The notes: generated by a model from the letters alone, not told the origin. Positions 29,459 through 38,959 are shown, counted from the stretch's first letter. The stretch: 64,000 bases of DNA from Amycolatopsis alkalitolerans (GCF_006152065.1 NZ_VDFW01000017.1:1-64000), one strand, 5' to 3'. Made by a program: numbers and translations.

Positions 29459-30661
29459 ATGCCGCTGCTCGACGAACCGGTCCAGCTCGATTTCGACTTC
29501 GCACAAGATCGGCACCGCCTCTACGAGCGGTTGCGCATCGAGGCGCCGGTGTGCCAGGCGGTCCTGCCGCGCGGGCTCAGCGCCTGGCTCGTCACCCGCT
29601 ACGCCGACGCCAAGGCGCTGCTGGCCGATCCCCGGCTGAGCAAGGACAACAAGCGCGTTCGCGAGCTGTTCCAGGAAAGCTCCGGCAACCAGACCGCGTT
29701 CGCGTCCTCGATCGCCGCGCATATGCTCAACATGGATCCGCCGGACCACACGCGCCTGCGCAAGCTCGTGAACAAGGCTTTCACCGCGCGCACGGTTTCG
29801 CGACTGCGGCCGCGGATCGAGCAGATCGCGGACGAACTGCTCGACTCGATCGCCGCGGCCGGAGGGGTCGACCTGCTGGAGGCGTACGCGTTCCCACTGC
29901 CGATCACGGTGATCTGCGAGCTGCTGGGCGTCGCCGTCGAGGATCGCGACAAGTTCCGCACCTGGTCCAACACGGTCGTCTCCGCGGCCTCGCCCGAGCA
30001 GCTTCAGGAGCACTCGGCTGCGCTTGCCGGCTATCTCGCAGAGCTCATCGCGTCGAAACGCGCGCACCCGACCGACGACCTGCTGTCCGATCTGGTGCAC
30101 GTGTCCGACGCCGGTGACCAGCTGTCCGAGATCGAACTGATCTCGATGGCGTTCCTGCTACTCGTCGCCGGGCACGAGACCACGGTCAACCTCATCGGCA
30201 ACGGTATGCGCGCGCTGCTGGAGCGGCCGGACCAGCTGGCGGCGCTGCGCGCGGATCCGTCGCTCCTGCCGAACGCCGTCGAGGAGTTCCTGCGCTTCGA
30301 CGGCCCGGTCAACGTCGCGACGCTGCGGTTCACCACCGAGCCCGTGCCGGTCGGCGACGCGGTGATCCCGGCGAACCGGTTCGTCATGGTGTCCCTGCTC
30401 GGGGCGAACAGGGACGGCGAGAAGTTCGAGGATCCGCACAAGCTCGACATCACTCGCCCCACGGGCGGCCATCTCGCCTTCGGGCACGGTATCCACTACT
30501 GCGTCGGCGCCCCGCTGGCACGGCTCGAGGCCGAGATCGCGATCGGCAAGCTGCTGGCGCGGTTCGGCACGATCGAGCTGGACGGTGCGCCGGGCGGACT
30601 GCGCTGGCGGGACAGCACGCTCATGAACGGCCTGGAGACCCTGCCGGTCCGCGTGGCCTGA
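29459..30661 (+). CDS. Cytochrome P450
   Basis: A 400-residue soluble bacterial P450, similar in layout to CYP107-type enzymes. The I-helix oxygen-activation motif AGHETT (residues 237-242), the K-helix EEFLRFDGP, and the haem loop FGHGIHYCVGAPLAR with ligand C348 are intact. ATG after GGGAGG at 11 nt. No ferredoxin, reductase or biosynthetic genes adjoin it, so redox partner and substrate are unknown. It stands alone between the kinase-like gene and bioA. Confidence 0.93.
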   Translation: MPLLDEPVQLDFDFAQDRHRLYERLRIEAPVCQAVLPRGLSAWLVTRYADAKALLADPRLSKDNKRVRELFQESSGNQTAFASSIAAHMLNMDPPDHTRLRKLVNKAFTARTVSRLRPRIEQIADELLDSIAAAGGVDLLEAYAFPLPITVICELLGVAVEDRDKFRTWSNTVVSAASPEQLQEHSAALAGYLAELIASKRAHPTDDLLSDLVHVSDAGDQLSEIELISMAFLLLVAGHETTVNLIGNGMRALLERPDQLAALRADPSLLPNAVEEFLRFDGPVNVATLRFTTEPVPVGDAVIPANRFVMVSLLGANRDGEKFEDPHKLDITRPTGGHLAFGHGIHYCVGAPLARLEAEIAIGKLLARFGTIELDGAPGGLRWRDSTLMNGLETLPVRVA

Positions 30662-30671
30662 GCAGCCCGGG

Positions 30672-30764
30672 GTTGCCAATCCGACCGAAAGCAGGCGGAC
30701 ACGGTCCGCAGCCGACCTGCCCGTAGAAACCCGTTTCCGCCGTGGCTGCCGTCGGATTGGCGAC
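30672..30764. repeat. 14-bp inverted repeat flanking a structured 93-bp segment before bioA
   Basis: Arms 30672-30685 and 30751-30764 match in 13 of 14 positions as inverted complements, the other a G-T pair. Between them are GCAGG/CCTGC with an inner CGGAC/GTCCG hairpin (30691-30720) and a GAAAC/GTTTC hairpin. The right arm falls in the -35 zone of the predicted bioA promoter. It may be a pair of operator sites, the ends of a small mobile element, or the P450 terminator. Confidence 0.6.
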
Positions 30765-30775
30765 GATCGGCACAG

Positions 30776-30781
30776 TAGGGT
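30776..30781 (+). promoter_or_regulatory. -10 hexamer TAGGGT of bioA
   Basis: TAGGGT ends 6 nt before the bioA GTG at 30788; leaderless start predicted. One arm of the inverted repeat lies just upstream. Confidence 0.5.
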
Positions 30782-30787
30782 CGGGGG

Positions 30788-32068
30788 GTGGACCCCGCGA
30801 AGCTGCTCGCTCTCGATGCCCGGCATGTGTGGCATCCCTACGCCCCCATGCCGGGCCGGGTGGAGCCGCTGCTGGTCACCGATGCGTCGGGGGTGCGGCT
30901 GCGCCTGGCCGACGGCCGCGAGCTGGTGGACGGCATGTCGTCGTGGTGGGCGGCGATCCACGGCTACCGGCACCCCGTGCTGGACGCGGCGCTCGCCGAG
31001 CAGGCCGGGCGGATGAGCCACGTCATGTTCGGCGGGCTCACCCACGAGCCCGCGATCCGGCTCGCCACGAAGCTGGTGGAGCTGACCCCGCCCGGGCTCG
31101 AGCACGTGTTCCTGTGCGACTCCGGCTCGGTCTCGGTCGAGGTCGCGGTGAAGATGTGCCTGCAGTACTGGCAGTCCTTGGGGCGCAAGGGAAAGCGCCG
31201 CCTGCTGACCTGGCGCGGCGGTTACCACGGGGACACCTTCCACCCGATGAGCGTGTGCGATCCGGATGACGGCATGCACTCGCTGTGGCGCGGGGTGCTG
31301 CCGGAGCAGGTGTTCGTGCCCGAACCGCCGGGAGGGTTCGGCGCGCCGGTCGACGGGTCCTATGTGGACATGCTGGCGCGCGAGATCGAAGAGCACGCGG
31401 ATGAGCTCGCCGCCGTCATCGTCGAGCCCGTCGTGCAGGGCGCGGGCGGGATGCGGTTCCACAACCCGGGTTATCTGCGCGCGCTGCGGGAGCTGACTCG
31501 CGCGCACGACGTGCTGCTGATCTTCGACGAGATCGCGACCGGGTTCGGCCGCACCGGTGCCCTGTTCGCCGCCGGGCACGCCGGGGTGACGCCGGACGTC
31601 CTGTGCCTCGGCAAGGCCCTGACCGGCGGTTACCTCACCATGGCCGCCGCCCTGTGCACCCCGGAGGTCGCCGGCGGGATCTCTCGTGGCGAGCTTCCGG
31701 TGCTCGCGCACGGGCCGACCTTCATGGGCAACCCGCTGGCCTCGGCCGTCGCGAACGCGTCGATCGATCTGTTGCTGGACCACGACTGGCAGGGCGCCGT
31801 CCGCCGGATCGAAACCGGCCTGCGCGAGGGTCTGTCGGGGGCCGTGGACCTGCCGGGTGTCGCCGACGTCCGCGTCCTCGGGGCGATCGGGGTCGTCCAG
31901 TTGGACCACGACGTGGACATGGCCGCGGCCACGAAAGTGGCCACCGAACGCGGAGTGTGGCTGCGCCCGTTCCGTGACCTGATCTACGCCATGCCGCCGT
32001 ATGTCTGCACTGATGCCGAGGTCCGGACCATCGCCGCGGCGATGACGGCGGCCGCCGCGGGTGCCTGA
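30788..32068 (+). CDS. bioA: Adenosylmethionine-8-amino-7-oxononanoate aminotransferase
   Basis: A 426-residue class III PLP aminotransferase that converts KAPA to DAPA using S-adenosylmethionine. It opens [13 protein letters not shown] and has [16 protein letters not shown], both typical of BioA. The PLP aspartate is in [15 protein letters not shown] and the lysine in [16 protein letters not shown]. Length is normal. GTG start directly after a leaderless-type promoter. First gene of the biotin cluster; bioF is not in the window. Confidence 0.95.
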   Translation: MDPAKLLALDARHVWHPYAPMPGRVEPLLVTDASGVRLRLADGRELVDGMSSWWAAIHGYRHPVLDAALAEQAGRMSHVMFGGLTHEPAIRLATKLVELTPPGLEHVFLCDSGSVSVEVAVKMCLQYWQSLGRKGKRRLLTWRGGYHGDTFHPMSVCDPDDGMHSLWRGVLPEQVFVPEPPGGFGAPVDGSYVDMLAREIEEHADELAAVIVEPVVQGAGGMRFHNPGYLRALRELTRAHDVLLIFDEIATGFGRTGALFAAGHAGVTPDVLCLGKALTGGYLTMAAALCTPEVAGGISRGELPVLAHGPTFMGNPLASAVANASIDLLLDHDWQGAVRRIETGLREGLSGAVDLPGVADVRVLGAIGVVQLDHDVDMAAATKVATERGVWLRPFRDLIYAMPPYVCTDAEVRTIAAAMTAAAAGA

Positions 32069-32360
32069 CCGGTAGTACGGGGGAAGTTCACCCGATCTGG
32101 GTGGGCGATGGGTGCGGCCCGCTGTTTGACCACCCCGCGTGCACGCGAACTCGTCGGCAGACGCCAAGGAGTGAGCGCGATCACGTCGTCCGCCTAGTGT
32201 GCGGCAGTTGGGCAGTCACCACCTGCTGCGAACAAAACATGAGACCTCCTCTACATAACGGACATTCCGCCCGTTTTTCGGTATCAGTGGATCACCGGCG
32301 GTCGCCGTTGCCGGCCGGACCTCATCCACCCCGTTCAGGGAACCGATACCGGGAGGCACC
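32069..32360 (+). promoter_or_regulatory. Intergenic region upstream of the SulP-carbonic anhydrase gene
   Basis: About 290 bases without a gene. A small CACCC/GGGTG hairpin lies at 32089-32103. The centre is AT-richer than its surroundings, and a GGTATC (about 32280) is complementary to GATACC just before the ribosome site. It presumably holds the promoter of the transporter gene; no clear -10 stands out. Confidence 0.3.
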
Positions 32361-34613
32361 ATGAGTACCGCGGCACGCGAGCACGCTCCGCCGGGTCCGC
32401 GCCGGCACAAGGCGCTGCAGAACCTCAGGCACGACGTTCCCGCTTCGCTGGTCGTCTTCCTCGTCGCCGTCCCGCTGTCGCTGGGCATCGCGCTCGCCTC
32501 GGGCGCCCCGATCGCGGCCGGCCTCATCGCCGCGATCGTCGGCGGGGCGGTCGCCGGGTCGCTGGGCGGATCGCCGTTGCAGGTCAGCGGGCCCGCGGCC
32601 GGGCTCACCGTGATCATGGCCGAGACCATCGACCAGTTCGGCTGGGCGGTCACGTGCGCGATCACGGTGCTCGCCGGGGCGCTGCAGATCCTGCTCGGGC
32701 TGAGCCGGATAGCGCGCGCCGCGCTCGCCATCTCGCCCGCGATCGTGCACGGGATGCTCGCGGGGATCGGCCTGACCATCGTGCTCGCGCAGTTGCACGT
32801 CGTCCTCGGCGGCAGCGCCCACAGCTCACCGCTGGAAAACCTGGCGCAGTTGCCGCGGCAACTGCTCGATCCGCACGGCATGGCCACCCTCGTCGGGTTG
32901 CTGACCATCGCGATCCTGCTCGTCTGGGGCCGCCTGCCCGCGGCTGTCCGCAAGGTGCCGGGGCCGCTGGCGGCGGTCGTCGCGGTCACCGCGGTCTCGG
33001 TGGCCTCGGAGATGAGCGTGCCCAGGGTCGACGTGCCGGCGAACGTGCTGGACCTCCGGTTCGTGCCGCAGTTCCCGGACGGCGGCTGGTACGAGTTCGG
33101 CGTCGCCGTGGTCACGGTCGCGCTCGTCGCGAGCGTCGAGAGCCTGCTGTCGGCGGTGGCGACGGACAAGATGCACACCGGCCCGCGGGCGAACCTCAAC
33201 CGTGAGCTGCTCGGCCAGGGCGCCGCGAACATGGCCTCGGGTTCGCTCGGCGGGCTCCCGGTCACCGGGGTGATCGTGCGCAGTTCGACCAATGTGCACT
33301 CCGGCGCCCGCAGCCGCGCTTCGGCGGTGCTGCACGGGTTGTGGATCCTGCTGTTCGTCGTGCTGCTCGCCGGGCTGCTGCGCAACATCCCGCTGGCCGC
33401 GCTCGCCGGTCTGCTGGTGCACGTGGGCGCCAGGCTCGTGAACGTCGCTCACCTCAAGGACGTGCTGCGCCATGGCGATCTGCCGGTCTACGTCGTGACG
33501 CTGGCCGGTGTCGTGGTGATCGACCTGCTCACCGGTGTGCTGATCGGCATCGGCCTGGCGGCGCTGATCATATTGCGGCGCCTGCTGTGGTCCGGGATCC
33601 ACGTCGAACCCGACGGCGACGGCTGGCGCGTGGTCGTCGAGGGGGCGCTGTCGGCCCTGTCCATCCCCAGGCTGTCGACGGTGCTGGGCGGCATTCCTCG
33701 CGGGAGCACGGTCACGCTCGAACTCGTGGTCGACTATCTCGACCACGCCGCGTTCGACATGCTCTCGACCTGGCAGCACTCGCATGAACAGGCCGGCGGC
33801 ACGGTGCTCGTGGACGAGGTCGGGCATCCGTGGTTCGAACGCGGCAAGGCGGGGGAGCCGACGGTGCTCAAGGCGCGGGCGCGGCCGGTGGTGCCGCGCT
33901 GGTTCGCGCCGTGGTCGCAGTGGCAGCGGGTGCAGGAGGGCACCGCGCCGCAGGTCCCCGAGCAGCGCGGCGGAAGCTCGATGCGGCGGGGCATGGTCGA
34001 GTTCGAGCGCCGCACCTCGCTGCTGGTGCGGCCGATCCTGAGCCGGCTCGCGGACGTCCACGAACCGCAGACACTGTTCCTGACCTGCGGCGACGCGCGG
34101 ATCGTGCCGAACCTGATCACCAGCAGCGGGCCCGGCGACCTGTTCACCATCCGCAACATCGGCAACCTCGTGCCCGATCACGGGGGCGCCGACGCCTCGA
34201 TCGGCGCGTCGCTGGAGTTCGCGGTGGACGTGCTGAAGGTCTCCGAGATCGTGGTGTGCGGGCATTCCTCGTGCGGCGCGATGAAGGCCCGGCTCGAGGG
34301 GGCGCCCGAGGACGCGGCCGCGTTGCGGTCGTGGTTGCGGTACGCCGAGCCGAGCCTCATCCGCTCGCGCACCCACCCGCCGATCGCCGTGGCGGGCGAG
34401 ACGCCCGCGGGAGCCGACCAGCTTGCCCTGCACAACGTGCTGCAGCAACTGGACCGGCTGAGCGAGTACCCGACGATCGCGCGCGCCGAGGCGTGCGGGC
34501 AGGTCGAGCTGGTCGGGATGTACTTCGACGTCGGCGCGGCGCGGGTGCATCTGTACGACCCGGCGACGGGAGCGTTCGGCCCGGTCGAGCGGGCGGTGGC
34601 GATGGGGAAATAG
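32361..34613 (+). CDS. SulP-type anion transporter fused to beta-carbonic anhydrase
   Basis: A 750-residue fusion. Residues about 20-400 are a SulP membrane transporter with PASLVVFLVAVPLSLGIALASGAP and GLPVTGVIVRSSTNV. Residues about 415-490 are a STAS-like cytoplasmic part that looks degenerate. Residues about 540-750 are a beta-carbonic anhydrase with zinc ligands C576, H635 and C638 and the Asp/Arg pair D578-R580 (CGDAR, GHSSCG). Similar fusions are known in mycobacteria. The likely substrate is bicarbonate, which fits the biotin genes on both sides, as biotin carboxylases consume bicarbonate. ATG after GGGAGG. Confidence 0.9.
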   Translation: MSTAAREHAPPGPRRHKALQNLRHDVPASLVVFLVAVPLSLGIALASGAPIAAGLIAAIVGGAVAGSLGGSPLQVSGPAAGLTVIMAETIDQFGWAVTCAITVLAGALQILLGLSRIARAALAISPAIVHGMLAGIGLTIVLAQLHVVLGGSAHSSPLENLAQLPRQLLDPHGMATLVGLLTIAILLVWGRLPAAVRKVPGPLAAVVAVTAVSVASEMSVPRVDVPANVLDLRFVPQFPDGGWYEFGVAVVTVALVASVESLLSAVATDKMHTGPRANLNRELLGQGAANMASGSLGGLPVTGVIVRSSTNVHSGARSRASAVLHGLWILLFVVLLAGLLRNIPLAALAGLLVHVGARLVNVAHLKDVLRHGDLPVYVVTLAGVVVIDLLTGVLIGIGLAALIILRRLLWSGIHVEPDGDGWRVVVEGALSALSIPRLSTVLGGIPRGSTVTLELVVDYLDHAAFDMLSTWQHSHEQAGGTVLVDEVGHPWFERGKAGEPTVLKARARPVVPRWFAPWSQWQRVQEGTAPQVPEQRGGSSMRRGMVEFERRTSLLVRPILSRLADVHEPQTLFLTCGDARIVPNLITSSGPGDLFTIRNIGNLVPDHGGADASIGASLEFAVDVLKVSEIVVCGHSSCGAMKARLEGAPEDAAALRSWLRYAEPSLIRSRTHPPIAVAGETPAGADQLALHNVLQQLDRLSEYPTIARAEACGQVELVGMYFDVGAARVHLYDPATGAFGPVERAVAMGK

Positions 34614-34636
34614 CGCCGGTACTACGGTGAAGTTCC

Positions 34637-35359
34637 GTGAGCATGCTGGTGGTGACCGGAACGGGTACCGGCGTCGGCAAGACCGCCGTCACGGCGGCGA
34701 TCGCCGCGCTGGCGAGAGACGCCGGTCAGCGCGTGGCGGCGCTCAAGCCGGCGCAGACGGGCGTCGCGCCTGGTGAGCCCGGCGATCTGGCCGAGATCGC
34801 CCGCCTCGCCGGTGACGTCACCATCCGCGAGTTGCGCCGCTATCCCGACCCGCTCTCGCCTGAGGCCGCGGCCCGCCGCAGCGGGGTTCCGGTCCTGTCC
34901 CCGGCCGAGGTCGCGGGCGCGGCGACCGAGCTCGACTCGGAGCACGACCTGGTGCTGATCGAGGGCGCGGGCGGGCTGCTGGTGCGGTTCGGGCCCGACG
35001 GCAGCACCCTGGCCGACGTCGCCTGGGCGCTCGGCGCGCTCGTGCTGGTGGTCGCCGAGGCGGGGCTGGGCACGCTCAACGCGACCGCGCTGACGTCCGA
35101 GGTCGCGACCGGCCGCGGGCTGCACGTCCCGGGTGTGGTGATCGGGTCCTGGCCCGCCGCGCCGGATCTCGCGATGCTGTCCAACGTCGGTGACCTGCCC
35201 GTCGCCGCGGGGGCACCGCTGCTCGGCGCGCTCGCCGCGGGAGCCGGGCAGCTGAGCCAGGCCGAGTTCCTCGACGAGGCGCGCGCCGGGCTGTCGCCCT
35301 GGTTCGGCGGCGACTTCGACCCGGACAGCTTCCAGAACGCGGCGTCCGCCCGGACGTGA
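34637..35359 (+). CDS. bioD: Dethiobiotin synthetase
   Basis: A 240-residue ATP-dependent enzyme that closes the ureido ring of DAPA with CO2. The P-loop GTGTGVGKTAVTAA is near the N-terminus, followed by ALKPAQTG and the EGAGGLLVRF segment typical of BioD. Start GTG at 34637 (ATG at 34643 is the alternative). TACGGT lies 8 nt before the GTG and no clear ribosome site is present, so it may have its own leaderless promoter. It lies 23 nt after the SulP gene; its CO2 substrate gives a functional link to the carbonic anhydrase. Confidence 0.93.
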   Translation: MSMLVVTGTGTGVGKTAVTAAIAALARDAGQRVAALKPAQTGVAPGEPGDLAEIARLAGDVTIRELRRYPDPLSPEAAARRSGVPVLSPAEVAGAATELDSEHDLVLIEGAGGLLVRFGPDGSTLADVAWALGALVLVVAEAGLGTLNATALTSEVATGRGLHVPGVVIGSWPAAPDLAMLSNVGDLPVAAGAPLLGALAAGAGQLSQAEFLDEARAGLSPWFGGDFDPDSFQNAASART

Positions 35360-35437
35360 CGCGCATCGCTATGTTTCGCGGTTCCCGTCCGGCAGCATGC
35401 TAGATGTCTGCTCCCAAGCTCGAAGAGGAGAAGCGCC

Positions 35438-36454
35438 GTGACCTCAGCGCCCGAACGGACCGACGTCCTCGCCGTCGCCAGGGAGCAGGTACTCGAACAG
35501 GGCACCGGACTGTCGCGGCAGCAGGTGCTCGACGTGCTGCGGCTGCCCGGCGAGCGGCTCTCCGACCTGCTCGCGCTCGCGCACGAGGTGCGCATGCGGT
35601 GGTGCGGTCCGGAGGTCGAGGTCGAGGGCATCGTCAGCCTCAAGACCGGCGGCTGCCCCGAGGACTGCCACTTCTGCTCGCAGTCCGGCCGGTTCCCGAG
35701 CCCGGTGCGCTCGGCGTGGCTGGACATCCCGGGCCTGGTCAAGGCCGCGCGCCAGACCGCCGAGACCGGCGCGACCGAGTTCTGCATCGTCGCCGCCGTG
35801 CGCGGTCCGGACAAGCGGCTGCTCTCGCAGGTGCGTGAAGGCATCGAGGCCATTCGCGCCGACGGCAACGACATCCAGATCGCCTGCTCGCTCGGCATGC
35901 TCACGCAGGAGCAGGTCGACGAACTGGTCGAGATGGGCGTGCACCGCTACAACCACAACCTCGAGACCGCGCGCTCGCATTTCCCGAACGTGGTCACCAC
36001 CCACAGCTGGGAGGAGCGCTGGGAAACCCTGCGCATGGTGCGGGACGCGGGGATGGAGGTGTGCTGCGGCGGCATTATCGGCATGGGCGAAACCCCGGAG
36101 CAGCGCGCGGAGTTCGCCGTGCAGCTGGCCGAGCTGGAGCCCGACGAGGTGCCGATGAACTTCCTCATCCCGCAGCCGGGCACGCCGTACGAGAGCTACG
36201 AGATCGTCGAAGGCCAGGACGCGCTGCGGATCGTCGCGGCGTTCCGGCTCGCGATGCCGCGCACGATGCTGCGGTTCGCGGGCGGGCGCGAGCTGACGCT
36301 CGGTGACCTGGGCGCCGAGCGCGGCATGCTGGGCGGGATCAACGCGATCATCGTCGGCAACTACCTGACCAACCTCGGCCGCCCGGCGAGCCAGGACCTG
36401 GCCATGCTCGACGAGCTGAAGATGCCGATCAAGGCGCTGAGCGAGACACTGTGA
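35438..36454 (+). CDS. bioB: Biotin synthase
   Basis: A 338-residue radical-SAM enzyme inserting sulfur into dethiobiotin. The radical-SAM cluster cysteines are C73, C77 and C80 in [21 protein letters not shown] and the C-terminal [12 protein letters not shown] provide the auxiliary cluster region and active site. GTG start after GAGGAG. The stop overlaps the GTG of bsaP (GTGA), consistent with the known need for BsaP in actinobacterial biotin synthases. Confidence 0.96.
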   Translation: MTSAPERTDVLAVAREQVLEQGTGLSRQQVLDVLRLPGERLSDLLALAHEVRMRWCGPEVEVEGIVSLKTGGCPEDCHFCSQSGRFPSPVRSAWLDIPGLVKAARQTAETGATEFCIVAAVRGPDKRLLSQVREGIEAIRADGNDIQIACSLGMLTQEQVDELVEMGVHRYNHNLETARSHFPNVVTTHSWEERWETLRMVRDAGMEVCCGGIIGMGETPEQRAEFAVQLAELEPDEVPMNFLIPQPGTPYESYEIVEGQDALRIVAAFRLAMPRTMLRFAGGRELTLGDLGAERGMLGGINAIIVGNYLTNLGRPASQDLAMLDELKMPIKALSETL

Positions 36455-36657
36455 CCGAACCGGCCGCCTACTGCGTCCACTGTGGACGTAGTCTCGCCGG
36501 CGGCGAGCACGCGGGCTGCCACAACCCGCGAACGGCGCTCGAGCCGCCGCGGTTCTGCCCGCGGTGCGCGCGGCGGATGGTCGTGCAGGTGACGCCGACC
36601 GGCTGGACGGCGCGATGCAGCCGACACGGTGCGTGCACGAGTGGGGGGACCGGCTAG
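36451..36657 (+). CDS. bsaP: Biotin synthase auxiliary protein
   Basis: A 68-residue Cys-rich protein with [24 protein letters not shown] and a late ARCSRHGAC. It matches the BsaP family, small proteins encoded after bioB in mycobacteria and relatives and needed for biotin synthase activity, probably by supporting its auxiliary iron-sulfur cluster. The GTG overlaps the bioB TGA, giving translational coupling and roughly matched output. Family assignment rests on size, cysteine spacing and position. Confidence 0.88.
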   Translation: MTEPAAYCVHCGRSLAGGEHAGCHNPRTALEPPRFCPRCARRMVVQVTPTGWTARCSRHGACTSGGTG

Positions 36658-36696
36658 TCTCGCTGTGCCAGCAGGCGCGGCGAAGGAGAGGCACCA

Positions 36697-37281
36697 GTGG
36701 CTGAGGGATCGGTCGGCGTACCGGACGGGCAGGAGTTGCCGCAGCTCGTGTTCAGCCTGCCCCGCCCCCGGCCGCGCGTCGTGGTGAAGGCCGATCTGCT
36801 GCCCGCGGTGAGCGTGCTGTCCCTGATCGGGCTCGTGGGCATCCCGCTCGGCTGGATCTGGTCGCGGCTCGCCCCGCCGGAGAAGGTGCGCGTGTACGAC
36901 GCCAACCAGGTCGTGCCGCTGCAGCTGGAGAGCTGGCACCGCTTCGACGACCTGGGCATCTACGCGATGCTCGCGCTCGCGGCCGGTGTCGTCGTCGGCG
37001 CGGTGGTCTGGCTGCTGCGGGAACGGCGGGGGCCGGTGATCATGATCGCGGCGGTGCTCGGCGGGCTGCTCGCCGGTTACCTCGGCACGTCGATGGGCAT
37101 CGCGTTCGCCAACGGCCACTACGCGATCACCGGGACGCCGAAGATCGGGGACGTGCTCACCACGGCGCCGCGGCTGGAGTCGATGTGGGTGCTGCTCGCC
37201 CAGCCGTTCGCCACGGCACTCGTGTACGGTCTGCTCGCCGGCTGGAACGGCCGCGACGACCTCGGCCGCCGCCTCGCCTGA
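36697..37281 (+). CDS. DUF2567 membrane protein
   Basis: A 194-residue protein with a cytoplasmic N-terminus (LPQLVFSLPRPRPRVVVKADLLP) and four membrane helices, ending in a short charged tail. It matches DUF2567, whose mycobacterial gene also follows bioB-bsaP. No catalytic motif is seen. GTG start after AAGGAGAGG. It lies 39 nt after bsaP and is likely in the same transcript. Conserved linkage suggests a link to biotin or membrane lipid metabolism, but function is unknown. Confidence 0.82.
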   Translation: MAEGSVGVPDGQELPQLVFSLPRPRPRVVVKADLLPAVSVLSLIGLVGIPLGWIWSRLAPPEKVRVYDANQVVPLQLESWHRFDDLGIYAMLALAAGVVVGAVVWLLRERRGPVIMIAAVLGGLLAGYLGTSMGIAFANGHYAITGTPKIGDVLTTAPRLESMWVLLAQPFATALVYGLLAGWNGRDDLGRRLA

Positions 37282-37492
37282 GCGTTCGCCCGTTCCGGGG
37301 TGCTGGAACCACGAACCCCCGATAGCCGGACGGCGCTCGGTTCGCCGGCCGTGGTGCTCGGGATTCTCGCCGGTCTCGCGACCCGGGCGGTCGAAGGCGG
37401 GGCCGCGCGCAGCGTCGCGCATCTGGTCGCGAACGCGCCGGTCGCGGGCCGGGTTGTGGCTCACGCCCGAACCGGGGCCGCGGCCGCGGCCG

Positions 37493-38200
37493 TCAGTTCA
37501 GGCAGGCGCGGGTCGTGAGCTGCGGCGGCGGCGCGGGCACGGCGTGCAGCGCCGAGAGGAAACCCGCTTCGCGCGAGAGCAGGCGGCCGACCAGCCGCAG
37601 GCGGCGCAGGGGGTGGGTCTCCTCGAGGAGCCGCTGGCGGTCGGCCAGCGGGAGCAGGCAGTCGGCCGCCAGCAGGTACGCCAGATCGACCGGATGCGTC
37701 TCGGGCGCCGGGACCGACCAGGTTTCGCGCTCCCAGGCGCACTCGCAGTACCGCCGGTACGCCGTGCGGGCCGCGCCGGCCAGCCGGGCTGTCGCCTCGG
37801 CGGCGCCCGGCGGCGGCTGATCGTCCTCGACCCATTCCACGGTGCCCATCAGGTACGGCGCCCGTTTCGCGTCGATCTCGAGCAGGCGGAAGCGGCGCTC
37901 GCCCGTGGTGAGGATGTCGAACCGCCCGTCGGGCAGGCGCTCGCTCTCCTCGAGCAATGCGGTGCACCCGATCTCGTGGACGTGCTCGAGGCGCTCGACC
38001 TCGCGGACCGCGGCACTGCGGATCGCCACGATGCCGAACCGCCGGTCCGGCACCACACCCATCCGCAGATCGACCGCCAGCTGCCGGTAACGCGGCTCGA
38101 ACAGGTGCAGCGGGAGCGCCGCCCCGGGCAGCAACACGGTCTGCAACGGGAACAGCGGAATGGTCAGTGCTCCGCTGCCGGGCTGCTCCGCATCCGTCAC
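37493..38200 (-). CDS. LON substrate-binding domain protein
   Basis: A 235-residue stand-alone LON N-terminal (substrate-recognition) domain without AAA or protease parts. Typical opening IPLFPLQTVLLPGAALPLHLFEPRYRQL, followed by the mixed beta-barrel with FGIVAI and HEIGCTALLEE and a helical C-terminus. A TACCGT hexamer lies 6 nt before the GTG at 38200, predicting a leaderless mRNA. It lies on the opposite strand to the biotin genes; the mycobacterial neighbour of nadABC is a similar protein. Role unknown, perhaps protein quality control. Confidence 0.88.
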   Translation of the reverse strand: MTDAEQPGSGALTIPLFPLQTVLLPGAALPLHLFEPRYRQLAVDLRMGVVPDRRFGIVAIRSAAVREVERLEHVHEIGCTALLEESERLPDGRFDILTTGERRFRLLEIDAKRAPYLMGTVEWVEDDQPPPGAAEATARLAGAARTAYRRYCECAWERETWSVPAPETHPVDLAYLLAADCLLPLADRQRLLEETHPLRRLRLVGRLLSREAGFLSALHAVPAPPPQLTTRACLN

Positions 38201-38206
38201 GGCTAC

Positions 38207-38212
38207 ACGGTA
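38207..38212 (-). promoter_or_regulatory. -10 hexamer TACCGT of the LON-domain gene
   Basis: TACCGT ends 6 nt before the GTG at 38200; leaderless start predicted. Confidence 0.45.
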
Positions 38213-38233
38213 CTTCGGATCCGGGCCCGCTGC

Positions 38234-38935
38234 TCACCGCCGCTTGGGCGGCGGCCGGAACACCGCGAACGGGTCGGTCACCTGGATTCCCTCGCCCGCG
38301 AAGGAGAACAGCGCCGCGGGCCGGCCCCCGCCCCGTCCGGGGGGAGCGGTGTGGCCGGTCGGCACGAGCAGCCCGCGGCGGGACAGCACGCGTTGCAGGT
38401 TGGTCGCGGAAACCTTGTACCCCAGGGCCGCCGAGTACACCTCGCGTAGCGCGGAGATGGTGAACTCCTTGGGCGCCAGCGCGAAGCCAAGATTCGTGTA
38501 GCTCAGCTTGGCGCGCAGGCGGGCGCGGGCGCGCAGGATGATCTCGCGGTGGTCGAACGCGGTACGCGGCAGCGCGTCGATCTCATGCCATCGGGTGTCC
38601 TCGGGGACGGCGGGATCGGCGTCGGAGGGCACCAGGCCGAGGAACGCGGTCGCGACGACGCGCGGGCCCGGCACGCGGTCGGGTGCGCTGAACACCGCGA
38701 GCTGCTCGACGTGCGCCAGCTGGCGGACGTCCACCTTCTCCGCGAGCTGACGGCGGATCGAGGTCTCCACGTCCTCGTCCGGGCGGAGCCGCCCGCCCGG
38801 CAGCGACCAGCGCCCGACGTGCGGATCCAGGGCGCGACGCCACAGCAGGACGCGCAGTGTGGCGTAACGCACCTGTAATACGGCGGCCAAAACCTCGTGT
38901 GCCAGCGGAGCGCTGCTGTTAATATGGCTACGCAC
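38234..38935 (-). CDS. nrtR: NrtR-type transcriptional regulator (NUDIX-like + winged helix)
   Basis: A 233-residue regulator. Residues about 12-140 form a NUDIX-like domain ([41 protein letters not shown]), which in NrtR senses ADP-ribose rather than hydrolysing substrates; here the NUDIX box is incomplete. Residues about 150-225 form the DNA-binding winged helix. It diverges from nadABC, the usual NrtR target, with a clear palindrome between. GTG start 8 nt after a TATAAT hexamer, so probably leaderless and autoregulated. Confidence 0.88.
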   Translation of the reverse strand: MRSHINSSAPLAHEVLAAVLQVRYATLRVLLWRRALDPHVGRWSLPGGRLRPDEDVETSIRRQLAEKVDVRQLAHVEQLAVFSAPDRVPGPRVVATAFLGLVPSDADPAVPEDTRWHEIDALPRTAFDHREIILRARARLRAKLSYTNLGFALAPKEFTISALREVYSAALGYKVSATNLQRVLSRRGLLVPTGHTAPPGRGGGRPAALFSFAGEGIQVTDPFAVFRPPPKRR

Positions 38936-38936
38936 G

Positions 38937-38959
38937 GTTTTCGATTATAAGGCGAAAAC
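38937..38959. promoter_or_regulatory. Probable NrtR operator between nrtR and nadA
   Basis: GTTTTCG at 38937-38943 and CGAAAAC at 38953-38959 form a perfect 7-bp inverted repeat 9 bp apart. The centre holds TATAAT (minus strand, 38944-38949), so a bound repressor would block the nrtR -10 and the start of the nadABC transcript. Confidence 0.7.

Noticed and set aside
30158-32167. Very long open frame opposite bioA
   Set aside because: It lies antisense to an unmistakable bioA gene and a P450 end; the composition is the Arg/Pro/His-rich shadow typical of high-GC DNA.
37282-37492. A 72-codon frame between the DUF2567 gene and the LON gene
   Set aside because: Ala/Val-rich low-complexity with no ribosome site, promoter or similarity; it runs into the LON gene. 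I see nothing else supportable in this gap.
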